A stretch of 64,000 nucleotides of DNA from Limnobacter alexandrii (GTDB taxonomy: Bacteria > Pseudomonadota > Gammaproteobacteria > Burkholderiales > Burkholderiaceae_B). The notes under the pieces are model-generated. The model saw nothing but the letters and a program-made list of their open reading frames with translations. It had not been told where the DNA came from and did no database searches. Shown piece after piece: positions 1 through 10,047 of this stretch. Every line of letters starts with the position of its first letter. Position 1 is the first letter of the stretch. The DNA lies in NCBI RefSeq assembly GCF_005871185.1, contig NZ_SWKN01000009.1:186001-250000 (forward strand), given 5' to 3'. The position numbers and the translations under genes are program-made.

Positions 1-13
1 AAGAAGGAACACC

Positions 14-1615
14 ATGACAGCAACACCCGCCACCCCCAAAGCCAGAAAACCTTCCTCTCCCCGAGCAGCCAAAAAAGCGGCGCCCACACCACCACCCATG
101 TTCAGCTTCAAGGCTGGCACGGGCGCAGTTGCAAAAGTGACTGCTGGCGGGCCAGTGCCGGCAAAAGGTTGCGATGTGGCTGTGGTGGCGGTGTACAAAG
201 GCGGCGAGTTGACCGCTGCTGCAAAGCGGGCCGACATTGACACTGAGGGCCTGGTGGCCAACGCTTGTAAAACTGACAAAAACCTGGGTAACACTGGCAG
301 TTGCCGTGTGGTCTTCAACACCGCAAAAGCTGGCGCGCCTGTGTATGTGCTGGTGGGGCTGGATGAGGCCGACAAACTAAACAGCAAAACCCTGCGCAAA
401 GCCACCACTGTGGCCTGCGAGGCGCTGAAAGGCTTGAAACCCGCCAAGGTGTTTTTCGCTGTGAACCAGGAAGTACCCAAGAAAAGCAGCGACAAAGACA
501 TTGCCGCTTTGTGCGCACGCACCATCACCGAGAGCTTTTACAGCTTCTCAGCCTGTAAAAAGCAGGATGACGATGCGACCACACCACCAGCCTTCGAGTT
601 GGCCTGCACAAAATCAACCCAAGACGCGGTTGAAAAAGGGGCTGCCGTTGGCCAGGCCATTGGCAACGGCATGCAGTTGACCAAAGACCTGGGCAACCTG
701 CCTGGCAATATTTGCACCCCCAATTACCTGGCCGAGACCGCCAAAGCGCTGGCCAAGCAGTACAAGCTGGGCGTGGACGTGCTGGACCACAAGAAAATGG
801 AAGCACTGGGCATGTTCAGCCTCTTGTCAGTGGGCAAGGCGTCTAGCGAGCCACCCAAGCTGATTGTGCTGAAATACAACGGCGCCAAAGACCCCAAAGA
901 GGCCCCGGTGGTGCTGGTTGGCAAAGGCATTACTTTCGACACCGGCGGTATTTCACTGAAGCCCGGCGCGGGCATGGATGAAATGAAGTACGACATGTGT
1001 GGCGCAGCAAGCGTGCTAGGCACCATGAAAGCTGCTGCGGAAATGAAGCTGGCCCTGAATCTGATCGTGGTGGTGCCCACCGCCGAGAACATGCCCGCAG
1101 GCAATGCCAGCAAACCAGGCGACGTGGTGGTGTCCATGAGTGGCCAGACCATTGAAATTTTGAACACCGACGCCGAAGGCCGCCTGATTCTGTGCGATGC
1201 CCTGACCTATGTAGAACGCTTCAACCCGGCCGCTGTGGTCGATGTAGCCACCCTGACCGGCGCTTGTATCGTGGCTTTGGGCCATGTGAACACCGGCTTG
1301 TTCAGCCCCGACGACGACCTGGCCAATGAATTGTTCAAAGCGGGTCAAAACGCGCTGGACACTGCATGGCGCATGCCTTTGGACGAGGAATACCACGAAC
1401 AGCTGAAAAGCAATTTTGCCGACATGGCCAACATTGGTGGTCCACCCGCAGGCAGCGTCACAGCCGCCTGCTTCCTGCAAAAGTACACCAAGGCTTACAG
1501 CTGGGCCCACCTGGACATTGCCGGTACCGCTTGGCATTCCGGCAAGGCCAAAGGTGCAAGTGGTCGCCCTGTGCCCATGTTGGCCGAGTTTGTCATGAAG
1601 CGTGCGAAGGCCTGA
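14..1615 (+). CDS. pepA: Leucyl aminopeptidase (M17 family)
   Basis: Cytosolic two-metal exopeptidase that removes N-terminal amino acids from peptides. The C-terminal catalytic domain shows K304 and D309 within [11 protein letters not shown] and the family signature NTDAEGRL at residues 384-391, which supply metal and active-site ligands. The 533-residue length is slightly above the family norm because of an Ala/Pro/Lys-rich tail of about 28 residues. A second ATG at codon 29 (position 98) would remove that tail. I keep ATG 14 because AAGGA lies at 4-8 with good spacing. The next gene, holC, starts just after the stop codon, an order common in betaproteobacteria, so the two are probably co-transcribed. 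The promoter lies outside the window. Confidence 0.95.
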   Translation: MTATPATPKARKPSSPRAAKKAAPTPPPMFSFKAGTGAVAKVTAGGPVPAKGCDVAVVAVYKGGELTAAAKRADIDTEGLVANACKTDKNLGNTGSCRVVFNTAKAGAPVYVLVGLDEADKLNSKTLRKATTVACEALKGLKPAKVFFAVNQEVPKKSSDKDIAALCARTITESFYSFSACKKQDDDATTPPAFELACTKSTQDAVEKGAAVGQAIGNGMQLTKDLGNLPGNICTPNYLAETAKALAKQYKLGVDVLDHKKMEALGMFSLLSVGKASSEPPKLIVLKYNGAKDPKEAPVVLVGKGITFDTGGISLKPGAGMDEMKYDMCGAASVLGTMKAAAEMKLALNLIVVVPTAENMPAGNASKPGDVVVSMSGQTIEILNTDAEGRLILCDALTYVERFNPAAVVDVATLTGACIVALGHVNTGLFSPDDDLANELFKAGQNALDTAWRMPLDEEYHEQLKSNFADMANIGGPPAGSVTAACFLQKYTKAYSWAHLDIAGTAWHSGKAKGASGRPVPMLAEFVMKRAKA

Positions 1616-1618
1616 GGG
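1614..1618 (+). promoter_or_regulatory. RBS deciding the holC start
   Basis: GAGGG ends seven bases before a TTG at 1626. It is the only good Shine-Dalgarno match near the holC N-terminus, and it overlaps the pepA stop codon, so translation may be coupled. Confidence 0.5.
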
Positions 1619-1625
1619 TTTTGAA

Positions 1626-2048
1626 TTGACACGAATCGACTTTCACTTGAATGTTTCAGACCACCTGCTGTACACCTGCCGGTTGATCCGGAAGGCGTAC
1701 GGCAGCGGCCTGAAAATTGTGTGCTACAGCACCCGCCCCGAGGTGCTTGAAAACCTGGACAAACTGCTGTGGACGTTTTCCGAGGAAGACTTTCTGCCCC
1801 ATGTTGTTTCGGGTCACCCCGGTGTGGCAGACACGCCCATTGTGCTCACTGACAAGGCAGACGACATTGTCCATTACGACCTGCTGATCAATCTTGATGA
1901 GCAATGGCCACCCTTTTTTGCCCGGTTTGAACGCCTGGTTGAAATTGTGGGTACCGACGAAGACAACAAGGCACTGGCCCGCCAGCGCTACAAATTTTAC
2001 AAAGAACGCGGCTACCCCTTGAACACCTTTGACCGGGCCAACGGATAA
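1626..2048 (+). CDS. holC: DNA polymerase III chi subunit
   Basis: Accessory subunit of the replicative clamp-loader complex. In characterised systems it links the loader, through psi, to single-stranded DNA-binding protein. The protein starts TRIDFHLNV and continues with YTCRLIRKAY, the pattern of betaproteobacterial HolC; LINL followed by the WPPFFARFERLVEIV stretch matches the family C-terminus. The open frame extends back to a GTG at 1602 inside pepA. I chose TTG 1626 because GAGGG sits seven bases upstream and the family begins at this point, giving 140 residues. The upstream neighbour pepA and the small gene downstream form the usual cluster. Confidence 0.85.
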   Translation: MTRIDFHLNVSDHLLYTCRLIRKAYGSGLKIVCYSTRPEVLENLDKLLWTFSEEDFLPHVVSGHPGVADTPIVLTDKADDIVHYDLLINLDEQWPPFFARFERLVEIVGTDEDNKALARQRYKFYKERGYPLNTFDRANG

Positions 2049-2060
2049 GGAATTGAAATC

Positions 2061-2288
2061 ATGAGTGAGCACTTCGATGGCGGCCCACCCTTGTTGACTG
2101 AGGTGATTGAAAGCGGCTTGCAGGAAATAGAAAAGTCCACCGGCGCACGCGCTGGTGGACTTTCAGACCCGCAAATTGAAATTTTGCGGGCCCAGTTGCC
2201 CGAACTGTTCGAACGCGCCCTGCTTCGAATCAAACCCCAGTTAATGCAAGAGTTTGAAAAGATTGTGCTGGACGCGCTGAAAAAATAA
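2061..2288 (+). CDS. Small conserved hypothetical protein next to holC
   Basis: A 75-residue acidic, helix-rich protein with no signal peptide or membrane segment. I know similar small proteins downstream of holC in Burkholderiales but no function for them. An AAGGA about ten bases upstream supports the ATG. It follows holC by 12 bases and is probably in the same transcript. Its stop codon (2286-2288) directly abuts the stop of the convergent chemoreceptor gene at 2289, leaving no room for a separate intergenic terminator. Confidence 0.7.
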   Translation: MSEHFDGGPPLLTEVIESGLQEIEKSTGARAGGLSDPQIEILRAQLPELFERALLRIKPQLMQEFEKIVLDALKK

Positions 2289-3914
2289 TCAGGTTTTAAA
2301 CACCTGCACAGACTGGGTCAAGCTGCCGGCCAAATCTGAAATTTGACCTGCCACGTATTTGTTCTGTGCAATGGCAGCCGTATTTTCTTCGGTCATTTGT
2401 GCCACTCGTTCCACGTTGCGGCTAATCTCTACGCTCACATTGCTTTGCTCTTTCATTGACACGGTAATGGCCTGAATTGCCTCGTTCACGCGGTCGGCAT
2501 TGGCCTTGATCTGGTCAATGGTTCCGGACACAGAATCTGCCTGTTCAATGCCCTGCTTCACCATACCCACCGAATCTTCCATCGATTTGGACGCTTGTTG
2601 GGTGATGCTTTGAATCTGGAACACCATGGTTGAAATACGTTCAGAAGAACCCTTGGTTTGCTCAGCCAGTTTGCGCACTTCATCAGCCACCACCGCAAAT
2701 CCGCGGCCACTTTCGCCTGCGCGTGCTGCCTCAATGGCAGCATTCAAGGCCAACAAGTTGGTGCGGTCAGCAATGTCGGTAATTGTTGATATGATCTCGG
2801 AAATTTCATTGGACTGCTGCTCAAGCGAACGCACTGTGCCGGCACTGCCCTGCACCGAACTGGCAATTTTTCGAATACCTTCCACTACCTGACCCAGAGT
2901 AATACTGCCTTGGTCAGCAGACTGCTTGGCCTGCATGGCAGTGTGTGAAGCATCGTTGGAGTTCTCGGTGATCTGACTAATGGACACCGTCAATTGCTCA
3001 ACCGCGGCAGCCATGGACGATGTGGCATCCGCTTGCTCAGAGGCCGCCTTGTTCATTTCATCAGACGAGGTACGCACCGCACTTGCACTTTCATTCAGTG
3101 ATGCTGTCGAGCCTCGAATACCCTCAATCAAGCCGCGCAAATTGGTTTGCGCCTTGCCCAGTGCAAGCAACAGAGCATCAACTTCGTCTTTGCCCTCAAC
3201 CTTGATATTGCTGTTCAGCTTGCCCTCAGCCAAGGCGTTAATGTGCACGGTGGCTATACCCAATTTGCGTTTGAACATGCGGGAGATCAAAAAATTCAGG
3301 GTTAAACCGACAAGCAATGCAAACAGTGTCAAAGCGACTGTAATGAAGATGGACCGCGTATAGACGCCCTGGCTGGCCTCCTGGCGAAGCTTCAACAATC
3401 GGTACTCTTCAGCTTCCACTTTGGCCAAAGTCTCACGCATTTTGTCCATCAACGGTTTGCCCGGTGTTGAATCAACCATTGCATTGAAATCTTCCGGGGC
3501 CAGATTACCCTCGATGACCAAACGTTTGGCATCAATCAATGGATCAATTACGGAGTTTAGCCAGGTACGATAATGCGCGTTAAACATCCGCAACTCCTCG
3601 GTTACCACCGGGTTTTTGGCTGTCAATTCGCCGGCCTTGTCCAGGTGTTTTCGAACCTGCTCTTTGCCCTCGTTGTAAGGAACAAGGTAGGCTTCATCAC
3701 CACGCAGCAAGAATCCGCGTTCACCCGTTTCGATATTCACCAGGTTCTCTCGAACCCCCAAAATATTCTCGATGACTTCGTGAGTGAATTCGTTTTTGGC
3801 ATTGGCGTCCATAATCCGCTTGCTGTTCAATACACCCAAGCCACCCACCAAGACACCCAACAAAATCACTGTGACCAAACTGGCACTGAATTTTGCACTG
3901 ATTGAACTCAACAT
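2289..3914 (-). CDS. Methyl-accepting chemotaxis protein with CHASE3 sensor
   Basis: Inner-membrane chemoreceptor of 541 residues. TM1 spans about residues 8-28. The periplasmic part has the CHASE3 pattern [21 protein letters not shown]2 spans about 190-212 and is followed by a HAMP segment. The cytoplasmic signalling tip reads [21 protein letters not shown] and then [18 protein letters not shown], the conserved kinase-contact hairpin that binds CheA and CheW. No che genes lie nearby. The ATG is preceded by AGAGGGG with seven-base spacing. The ligand cannot be predicted from sequence. No C-terminal CheR-tethering pentapeptide is visible. Confidence 0.93.
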   Translation of the reverse strand: MLSSISAKFSASLVTVILLGVLVGGLGVLNSKRIMDANAKNEFTHEVIENILGVRENLVNIETGERGFLLRGDEAYLVPYNEGKEQVRKHLDKAGELTAKNPVVTEELRMFNAHYRTWLNSVIDPLIDAKRLVIEGNLAPEDFNAMVDSTPGKPLMDKMRETLAKVEAEEYRLLKLRQEASQGVYTRSIFITVALTLFALLVGLTLNFLISRMFKRKLGIATVHINALAEGKLNSNIKVEGKDEVDALLLALGKAQTNLRGLIEGIRGSTASLNESASAVRTSSDEMNKAASEQADATSSMAAAVEQLTVSISQITENSNDASHTAMQAKQSADQGSITLGQVVEGIRKIASSVQGSAGTVRSLEQQSNEISEIISTITDIADRTNLLALNAAIEAARAGESGRGFAVVADEVRKLAEQTKGSSERISTMVFQIQSITQQASKSMEDSVGMVKQGIEQADSVSGTIDQIKANADRVNEAIQAITVSMKEQSNVSVEISRNVERVAQMTEENTAAIAQNKYVAGQISDLAGSLTQSVQVFKT

Positions 3915-4121
3915 GAGAAACCCCTCTTTGAACTGTCATTGGTTTACAACATAGCGTCGTATTTCTAAAAAAGCCTCACTCGAACAGGGCTAATAGAAGA
4001 CAGCCACCCAGTCGGACGTATGAACATTGTGCAGCACAAAAGGGGGACCGAAATTGGGGAATAAAGGGGCTTTCCTGGCCCAGACCAAACTACTTAACGC
4101 CGGGAGCACACCCGCAAACGC

Positions 4122-4127
4122 TATAAT
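4122..4127 (+). promoter_or_regulatory. Probable -10 element of valS
   Basis: A perfect TATAAT lies 48 bases before the valS ATG. I see no good -35 at 16-18 bases upstream. The GGGCTAAGCCC inverted repeat at 4131-4141 falls at the expected transcription start. Confidence 0.45.
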
Positions 4128-4175
4128 GACGGGCTAAGCCCTTGTTGACGTTGTCCATTTTTCAATACCACTGCC

Positions 4176-7025
4176 ATGACCCTTGCCAAAAGTTTCGACC
4201 CGAATGCCATTGAATCCCACTGGGGCCCTGAATGGGAGCGCCAAGGCCATGCCAAGGCCACCACGGTGGATGGCAAACCCGACTTTTGCATTCAACTGCC
4301 ACCACCCAACGTAACCGGCACGCTGCACATGGGCCATGCGTTTAACCAAACCATCATGGATGGCCTGACCCGCTACTACCGCATGCGTGGCCACAACACC
4401 CTTTGGCAACCTGGCACAGACCATGCTGGCATTGCCACGCAAATTGTGGTTGAGCGCCAATTGGCGGCGAAAAACATAACCCGCCACGATTTGGGTCGCG
4501 AAAAGTTTGTTGAAAAAATTTGGGAATGGAAAAACGAAAGCGGCAGCAAAATTACCGAACAAATGCGCCGCATGGGCGCCAGTGTTGATTGGCAGCGCGA
4601 GTACTTCACCATGGACCCCGCTTTGTCCAAATCGGTCACCGAAGTATTTGTTCGCCTGTTTGAGCAAGGCCTGATTTACCGTGGCAAGCGCCTGGTGAAC
4701 TGGGACCCGGTGCTGAAAACCGCTGTGTCTGACCTTGAAGTGGAAAGCGTGGAAACCGAAGGCCACCTGTGGGAACTGAAGTACCCACTGGTTGAAGCAG
4801 ACCCGGTCAAAGGCTTGACCCACCTCACCGTGGCCACCACCCGACCAGAAACCATGCTGGGCGATTCCGCTGTGATGGTTCACCCCGATGACGAACGCTA
4901 CCAGCACCTGATTGGCAAAAAAGTGCAACTGCCCTTGTGCAACCGAGAGTTGACGATTATTGCCGACGAGTATGTGGACAGCAGCTTTGGTACCGGCGTG
5001 GTGAAAGTAACCCCAGCCCACGACTTCAACGACTACGCCGTGGGCCAACGCCACAAGCTGGAGCTGATCAACATTCTGACCCTGGATGCAACGATTGCAG
5101 ACAACGCGCCGGCGAAGTATGTGGGCATGGACCGTTTTGTGGCCCGCAAACAAATTGTGGCCGACCTGGAAGAACAAGGCCTGCTGGGTGAAATCAAACC
5201 CCACAAGCTGATGGTTCCCAAAGGCGACCGAACCGGCGTGGTGATTGAACCCATGCTGACCGACCAGTGGTTTGTGGCCATGACCAAAGCCGCAGAAGGC
5301 GATGCAACCGGCAAAAGCATTACACAAAAAGCCATTGATGCCGTGGAACAAGGCCAAGTGAAATTTGTGCCCGAGCAGTGGGTGAACACCTATAACCAGT
5401 GGCTGAACAACATTCAGGACTGGTGCATTTCCCGTCAGCTGTGGTGGGGCCACCAAATTCCGGCCTGGTATGGCGACAACGGCCAGGTATTCGTTGCACG
5501 CACTGAAGAAGACGCCCGCAGCAAGGCCGCAGCAGCAGGCTACACGGGCGTACTGAAGCGCGACGACGACGTACTGGACACCTGGTTTTCATCGGCGCTG
5601 GTGCCCTTTTCCACCTTGGGATGGCCTGAACAAACACCCGAACTGAAGCACTTCCTGCCCTCCTCCGTGTTGGTGACAGGCTTTGACATCATTTTCTTCT
5701 GGGTGGCCCGAATGATCATGATGACCACCCACTTCACCGGCCAGGTTCCCTTCCACACCGTGTATGTGCATGGCCTGGTGCGCGATGCTGAAGGCAAGAA
5801 GATGAGCAAGTCGGTGGGCAATACCCTAGACCCAGTCGATTTGATTGATGGCTGCGATTTGGACACCCTGCTGGTGAAGCGAACCACGGGCTTGAGCAAA
5901 CCACAAGACGCACCGAAGATTGAAAAGAAAACTCGCAAGGAATTCCCCGAGGGTATTCCTGCTTACGGTGCAGATGCATTGCGATTTACCTTCGCCAGCC
6001 TGGCCACACTGGGCCGCAACATCAACTTTGATCAGAAGCGCTGCGACGGTTACCGCAACTTCTGCAACAAGTTGTGGAATGCAACGCGCTTTGTATTGAT
6101 GAACACCGAGGGCCAGGATTGTGGTTTGAGCGATCACGATGCAGACGCCTGCACCCCCGGTGGTTACCTTGATTTTTCACAGGCCGACCGCTGGATCACC
6201 AGCACCTTGCAACGTGTGGAAGCCGATGTGGCGCAAGGGTTTGAAACCTACCGCTTCGACCTGATTGCTCAAAGTATTTACCAGTTTGTGTGGGACGAAT
6301 ACTGCGACTGGTACCTTGAAATTGCCAAGGTGCAAATTGCCAATGGCACACCTGCACAGCAGCGGGCCACGCGCCGCACATTGGTTCGCGTGCTGGAAAC
6401 AATTTTGCGTTTGGCCCACCCCATTATTCCGTTTATCACCGAAGAATTGTGGCAAACAGTAAGTGTGGTGGCAGGCCGTCGCGAAGAAGGCGTTCAAGCC
6501 AACCTGATGACCCAGGCTTACCCGGTCAGCGTGCCCAGCCGTATTGACGAAAAAGCGGAAAGCTTTGTGGCCCAACTGAAAGCCACGGTGGATGCCATTC
6601 GCGCCCTGCGCGGAGAAATGGGTTTAAGCCCGGCTGAAAAAGCACCACTGATTGCCAGCTGTGAAGGCAATGCCGAGCAACGCACGTTTCTGGAGAAAAC
6701 CGCCCCAGTGCTGGCTGCACTCGCCAAGCTGAGCAAGGTAGATGTGGTTGATACCTTGCCTTCCGATTCAATGGCGCCCGTGCAAATTGTGGGCGAACTG
6801 AAATTGATGCTGCACATTGAAATTGATGTGGAAGCGGAGCGTGCACGCATTGGCAAGGAGGCGGAAAAAATCCGCATCGAAATTGCCAAGTGCAACGGCA
6901 AACTGGGCAATGCCAGCTTTGTAGACCGCGCACCTGCTGCTGTGGTGGATCAGGAAAAAGCGCGATTGGCCGAGTTCAGTGCCTTGCTTGAAAAGCTGGA
7001 AAGTCAGCTCAGCAAATTGGGCTAA
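4176..7025 (+). CDS. valS: Valyl-tRNA synthetase
   Basis: Class I aminoacyl-tRNA synthetase that charges tRNA-Val with valine and edits mischarged threonine. The catalytic HIGH motif appears as HMGH at residues 51-54 and KMSKS at 542-546. The CP1 editing domain lies between them, and a C-terminal coiled coil of Glu/Lys-rich heptads ends the protein, as in bacterial ValS. The 949-residue length is normal. The ATG has no strong Shine-Dalgarno match (the upstream bases are TTCAATACCACTGCC), but the protein begins as the family does. The gene is monocistronic, ending in a strong terminator five bases after the stop. Confidence 0.97.
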   Translation: MTLAKSFDPNAIESHWGPEWERQGHAKATTVDGKPDFCIQLPPPNVTGTLHMGHAFNQTIMDGLTRYYRMRGHNTLWQPGTDHAGIATQIVVERQLAAKNITRHDLGREKFVEKIWEWKNESGSKITEQMRRMGASVDWQREYFTMDPALSKSVTEVFVRLFEQGLIYRGKRLVNWDPVLKTAVSDLEVESVETEGHLWELKYPLVEADPVKGLTHLTVATTRPETMLGDSAVMVHPDDERYQHLIGKKVQLPLCNRELTIIADEYVDSSFGTGVVKVTPAHDFNDYAVGQRHKLELINILTLDATIADNAPAKYVGMDRFVARKQIVADLEEQGLLGEIKPHKLMVPKGDRTGVVIEPMLTDQWFVAMTKAAEGDATGKSITQKAIDAVEQGQVKFVPEQWVNTYNQWLNNIQDWCISRQLWWGHQIPAWYGDNGQVFVARTEEDARSKAAAAGYTGVLKRDDDVLDTWFSSALVPFSTLGWPEQTPELKHFLPSSVLVTGFDIIFFWVARMIMMTTHFTGQVPFHTVYVHGLVRDAEGKKMSKSVGNTLDPVDLIDGCDLDTLLVKRTTGLSKPQDAPKIEKKTRKEFPEGIPAYGADALRFTFASLATLGRNINFDQKRCDGYRNFCNKLWNATRFVLMNTEGQDCGLSDHDADACTPGGYLDFSQADRWITSTLQRVEADVAQGFETYRFDLIAQSIYQFVWDEYCDWYLEIAKVQIANGTPAQQRATRRTLVRVLETILRLAHPIIPFITEELWQTVSVVAGRREEGVQANLMTQAYPVSVPSRIDEKAESFVAQLKATVDAIRALRGEMGLSPAEKAPLIASCEGNAEQRTFLEKTAPVLAALAKLSKVDVVDTLPSDSMAPVQIVGELKLMLHIEIDVEAERARIGKEAEKIRIEIAKCNGKLGNASFVDRAPAAVVDQEKARLAEFSALLEKLESQLSKLG

Positions 7026-7054
7026 AAAAAGAGCACCTCGCGGTGCTCTTTTTT
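7025..7054. terminator. Bidirectional intrinsic terminator
   Basis: GAGCACC (7031-7037), loop TCGC and GGTGCTC (7042-7048) form a perfect stem. It is flanked by A-runs on the left and T-runs on the right, so each strand ends in a U-tract. It closes valS rightward and the MBL-fold gene and its upstream leftward run from the other side. Confidence 0.92.
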
Positions 7055-7074
7055 GATTCAACGCAGCAAGTTGA

Positions 7075-8040
7075 TTAACAACCTGCCGTGCACTTCCCTT
7101 TGCCATCAAAGCTCATGGTTTTTCCGCTCAAGGGCACATGCACAGGCACCTTGCTGGCTTTCATGAATTGCTCGGTTTTGGTGCCCGCGATCACTTTGCC
7201 ATTTGCAGTAGCAACCTCGTTGGCGTGCGAAGCGATCACGGCCTTGGGCTCTACCAACTCATTGACCACGTAGGCGGCCTCTCGCGGGCCCGTGGTGAAA
7301 GTGTCGCCAATATTCATCACCGCCAACTGGGGTTTGTAGTATTCACCCACCACTTCTTTTTGCTCGCCGGTAATGCCTGTGTCACCACTCAGGTACACAG
7401 TCAAACCATTGCTGAACTTCACCACATAACCTGTGGGTGGGCCAGCGTAGGCAGTTATACCGGTTTCCTTTAGCAACTCACCCAAACGTTGTCCCACAAA
7501 ATCGCCAGCAATGCCATTGCTGTGGGCTGCAGGCACGGTGGTAATACCAACACCGTTGATGGTTTGCATGGCACCGAAACGAACCAACACGGAGTTTTTT
7601 TCGTCGCCGCCCGCTTGTTTCAACTTGGCAGCAAAGAACGAAGGCATTTCACTGCCAGTCACAATTTTCGCACCGGTTTTTACTGCGATGTTCACGCTAT
7701 TGGAATTGGGCAAAGCACTGGCGGAAATATCAGGTTTGTCGCAACTTCCAGCATTGGGTGCCGGGTTGTGCCGGTCGCCCAAGTGGTCGCCATGCATGTG
7801 GCTGACCAAGACCACATCAATTTTCCCCAAACGGGGATCCTCGGCTCCGGCCACGGTGCGGCCAGCGTCGTACAAAATGCGGGTGCCGTTGGGGTCTTCA
7901 AAAATCATGGCGCGATCAAAGCGGCAAAACTCACCTTCCTGCCCACCCAAGGGCGTGATTTTGACCAGATTTTGTGCCTGAACAGACAAGGGAATCAACG
8001 CGACCACTGCGACCGCTGAAATGAGAGAACGAATTGTCAT
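7075..8040 (-). CDS. Periplasmic metallo-beta-lactamase-fold hydrolase
   Basis: The 321-residue protein opens with a Sec signal peptide (MTIRSLISAVAVVALIPLSVQA, cut before QN), so it is exported. The metal-binding run SHMHGDHLGD is the HxHxDH signature of the MBL fold. Further histidines (PAAHSNG) and D of LSGDTG fit the UlaG/YtnP-like beta-lactamase-fold subgroup. The substrate is unknown. The frame extends seven codons upstream to a TTG at 8061, but the ATG at 8040 gives a clean signal peptide. It is the last gene of a leftward run after the BLUF gene (17 bases apart), and the bidirectional terminator follows. Confidence 0.8.
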   Translation of the reverse strand: MTIRSLISAVAVVALIPLSVQAQNLVKITPLGGQEGEFCRFDRAMIFEDPNGTRILYDAGRTVAGAEDPRLGKIDVVLVSHMHGDHLGDRHNPAPNAGSCDKPDISASALPNSNSVNIAVKTGAKIVTGSEMPSFFAAKLKQAGGDEKNSVLVRFGAMQTINGVGITTVPAAHSNGIAGDFVGQRLGELLKETGITAYAGPPTGYVVKFSNGLTVYLSGDTGITGEQKEVVGEYYKPQLAVMNIGDTFTTGPREAAYVVNELVEPKAVIASHANEVATANGKVIAGTKTEQFMKASKVPVHVPLSGKTMSFDGKGKCTAGC

Positions 8041-8057
8041 ACTGCAACCTACCAGCT

Positions 8058-8537
8058 TCAAGGTTCATACACTTCAAAAACTTTGCTCAGCAGGCCCACT
8101 TCACCTGCTTTCTCGAGCTCGGCTTTGACTTTGGCGTATTCATAGATCAAATCAGCAGCACCAAGGCCCAAGGACCTCCATGGACGGTACAGCCGATGAT
8201 CAAGCAGTGTATATGCGATGGACTCCGCGCTCAAGCTGTCCTGCGGCCTCGTGACCAAACCCATCATCGACCATTTTTTAAACATCAAATCGTTGGTGGG
8301 CTCAGACACCAACAAACGGATGTCCGAATGCCTGCGGTCCTGAACAATTTTTCGGTACACCTGAACCACCGCTTCCTTGGGACCTTCCAGGCACTGCATG
8401 AATTCAACTCCGTTGCACAACAACAAACCTTCTATGCCAAGTTTGCTATTGATGGTGGCGGCCTGCTCGCACAAATGCTCAAAAGCCGGGCGATCAAATC
8501 CCGGCACTTGAACAGAGGTGTAAATAAGTCGCAGCAT
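8058..8537 (-). CDS. BLUF-domain blue-light sensor, short form
   Basis: Flavin-binding blue-light photoreceptor of 159 residues. The BLUF core covers residues 1 to about 95. The three photocycle residues are in place: Y6 (RLIYTS), N30 (TINSKLGIEG) and Q48 (FMQCLEG). Their spacing of 24 and 42 residues from the Tyr equals that of AppA (Y21, N45, Q63). There is no attached output domain; the last 60 residues are helical, so it probably signals through a partner protein. It lies between a PIN gene and the MBL-fold gene on the same strand. A second BLUF gene is at 55643. Confidence 0.9.
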   Translation of the reverse strand: MLRLIYTSVQVPGFDRPAFEHLCEQAATINSKLGIEGLLLCNGVEFMQCLEGPKEAVVQVYRKIVQDRRHSDIRLLVSEPTNDLMFKKWSMMGLVTRPQDSLSAESIAYTLLDHRLYRPWRSLGLGAADLIYEYAKVKAELEKAGEVGLLSKVFEVYEP

Positions 8538-8610
8538 GTCGAATCCGAAAATAGGCTTTTTACAATGATATGACGACAGTGGCTTGATCGAACTAACCAG
8601 ATTGGGTTAG

Positions 8611-9264
8611 TCAGTTTGGACGGGTGAGCCGCCTGGCGGTCTTGTGCATGCGATTTCTGGCAAGAAAGGCACCCCATTCATGGTCACTTTGCGGCAATGG
8701 CATGGCTTTGGTTTGATAGATTGTGGGAGTTTGGGGTGGATGCGATGCCAAGCCAGCTTGCATCAACTCGACGGTACGCAAGAGTGTGGCTTGAATTTCC
8801 AGCGTGGTTTTCGCAAGCTCAAGGCACAACTCGTCTGGGCAAAGTCGGACCAAACCCAGCTTTAACAAAGGCTTTCTTGGAAAGTCTCTTAAATTCCAGG
8901 TCAGAAGGGCCACCGGTTGCTGAACCTTGTGGCGCAGAGCCAGGGCCGAGGCAGCCACATGGCGGTCTTTCTCATCCACTTGCCGAACATCCGCCAGGTA
9001 GGGCTCATGCACCTGGGGCAACAAAGTGGCATTCAGGCGAGCAGGCAATTCTGTCCGTTCAATGTCGGCATCTTGCGGGTGCAAACGACCCAACCGCAGC
9101 AAATTGCGATAACACTCACTCTCAATGTGGGGGGTCCAATACAAGGTGGCATTGTGGCGTTCAGCCAGCGCCACCATGAGCCAACGAGTCCATTCCGAGA
9201 AAATTACATTGGCATCAAGCAGCCAATGTTTGGGCACCTCGGGCTTGCCGAGAACAACGCTCAC
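8611..9264 (-). CDS. PIN-domain protein (putative RNase)
   Basis: A 217-residue protein with the PIN nuclease layout: LLDANVIFS with D17, a central DEKDRHVAASAL segment and LLTWNLRDFP as the third acidic site. PIN domains are Mg-dependent ribonucleases, and many are VapC-type toxins. No antitoxin-sized gene precedes it: the upstream neighbour, 15 bases away, is TusA-like. A housekeeping role or an orphan nuclease is therefore as likely as a toxin. It starts with GTG at 9264 and has no strong Shine-Dalgarno. The C-terminal 60 residues beyond the PIN fold are not recognised. Confidence 0.75.
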   Translation of the reverse strand: MSVVLGKPEVPKHWLLDANVIFSEWTRWLMVALAERHNATLYWTPHIESECYRNLLRLGRLHPQDADIERTELPARLNATLLPQVHEPYLADVRQVDEKDRHVAASALALRHKVQQPVALLTWNLRDFPRKPLLKLGLVRLCPDELCLELAKTTLEIQATLLRTVELMQAGLASHPPQTPTIYQTKAMPLPQSDHEWGAFLARNRMHKTARRLTRPN

Positions 9265-9279
9265 AAGATGCCAGCCAGC

Positions 9280-9507
9280 TTAGCGGCGCTTCATGTAAAA
9301 AATAAACGAGCCAGACTGGTCAGCCTGCTCGACAAGCTCATTGCCGGTTTGCTTGGCGAACATGGCGAAATCGCGCACTGAACCTGGGTCGGTGGAAGTC
9401 ACCTTAAGTACTTGCCCGCTTTGCATTTCAGCCAGGGCTTTTTTGGTTCTCAAGATGGGCAATGGGCAGTTCAGGCCACTTGCATCCACTTCACGGTCAA
9501 AATTCAT
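9280..9507 (-). CDS. TusA-family sulfur carrier protein
   Basis: A 75-residue protein with the TusA signature DASGLNCPLPILRTKKAL. The CPxP cysteine at residue 14 forms the persulfide in sulfur relay to tRNA thiolation or other acceptors. Length and fold match the SirA/TusA family. No other tus or sulfur-oxidation gene is nearby, so whether it serves tRNA 2-thiouridine synthesis or another relay cannot be told. It lies 27 bases after the NUDIX gene and 15 bases before the PIN gene on the same strand. Confidence 0.88.
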   Translation of the reverse strand: MNFDREVDASGLNCPLPILRTKKALAEMQSGQVLKVTSTDPGSVRDFAMFAKQTGNELVEQADQSGSFIFYMKRR

Positions 9508-9534
9508 GTCTCTTTACTCCTTGGTTTACTACGC

Positions 9535-10047
9535 TTATTTTAATTCAATCCAGTTGACAGGCAGCTGACGTGCACTTAACCAGTCGGCCATGGCCAGCCC
9601 TGTGCCCATGCGCCATGGGCGCAATTCGGCAGGTTCGACGAGTTTGTAGTCGGCCAGCTCTTCAGACAAATTAATTTGCCCCATCGCCTTGATGTGATAA
9701 CAAATAATCACTTCATTTTTCATCGGGAAGGGGTACACACCGATCAAACTGCTTTCAACCGCGTCCAGGTTGGTTTCTTCCTTCAACTCACGAATGGCAC
9801 CTTGCTCCGGTGTTTCATCGCGTTCCAAAAAGCCGGTAATCAGCGCGTAAAAATGCGCGGGCCAGGCCACATTGCGGGCCAACAGCACTTTGTCGTGGTA
9901 TTCCACCAAAGCGGCCACCACAGGCACCGGGTTGCCCCACTGCACAAAACCACACGCACCACAGGCCATTCGTGGTTGGCCGGAATGCTGCAATTCGTGC
10001 AGCTTGGTGGCGCACATGGGGCAGTACTGATAAATGGCTTTGCTCAT
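9535..10047 (-). CDS. NUDIX hydrolase with N-terminal zinc ribbon
   Basis: A 170-residue hydrolase. Residues 8-32 form a zinc ribbon, with CPMC and later CGAC. The Nudix box GFLERDETPEQ...RELKEET follows at about 70-93. Its RExxEE core is complete, but the usual Gly near the end of the box is Asn (ETNLD). The zinc ribbon plus Nudix arrangement resembles NudC-type NADH pyrophosphatases but is shorter, so the substrate is open. The gene starts immediately after the alaS stop (no gap) and is probably translated from the same message. Confidence 0.85.
   Translation of the reverse strand: MSKAIYQYCPMCATKLHELQHSGQPRMACGACGFVQWGNPVPVVAALVEYHDKVLLARNVAWPAHFYALITGFLERDETPEQGAIRELKEETNLDAVESSLIGVYPFPMKNEVIICYHIKAMGQINLSEELADYKLVEPAELRPWRMGTGLAMADWLSARQLPVNWIELK

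Noticed and set aside
1016-1537. Long antisense open frame inside pepA
   Set aside because: A shadow frame caused by codon bias of a well-conserved aminopeptidase gene; no ribosome-binding site.
2290-2306. CAGGT/ACCTG inverted repeat as a terminator for the holC transcript
   Set aside because: It lies within the coding end of the chemoreceptor gene, has only five pairs and lacks a T-run.
3915-4175. Riboswitch or T-box leader before valS
   Set aside because: Only about 40 transcribed bases separate the probable start from the ATG, and no T-box-like elements are present.
4134-5456. 440-codon antisense frame opposite valS
   Set aside because: Composition (His, Gly and Phe-rich) is that of a reversed coding strand and valS is unambiguous.
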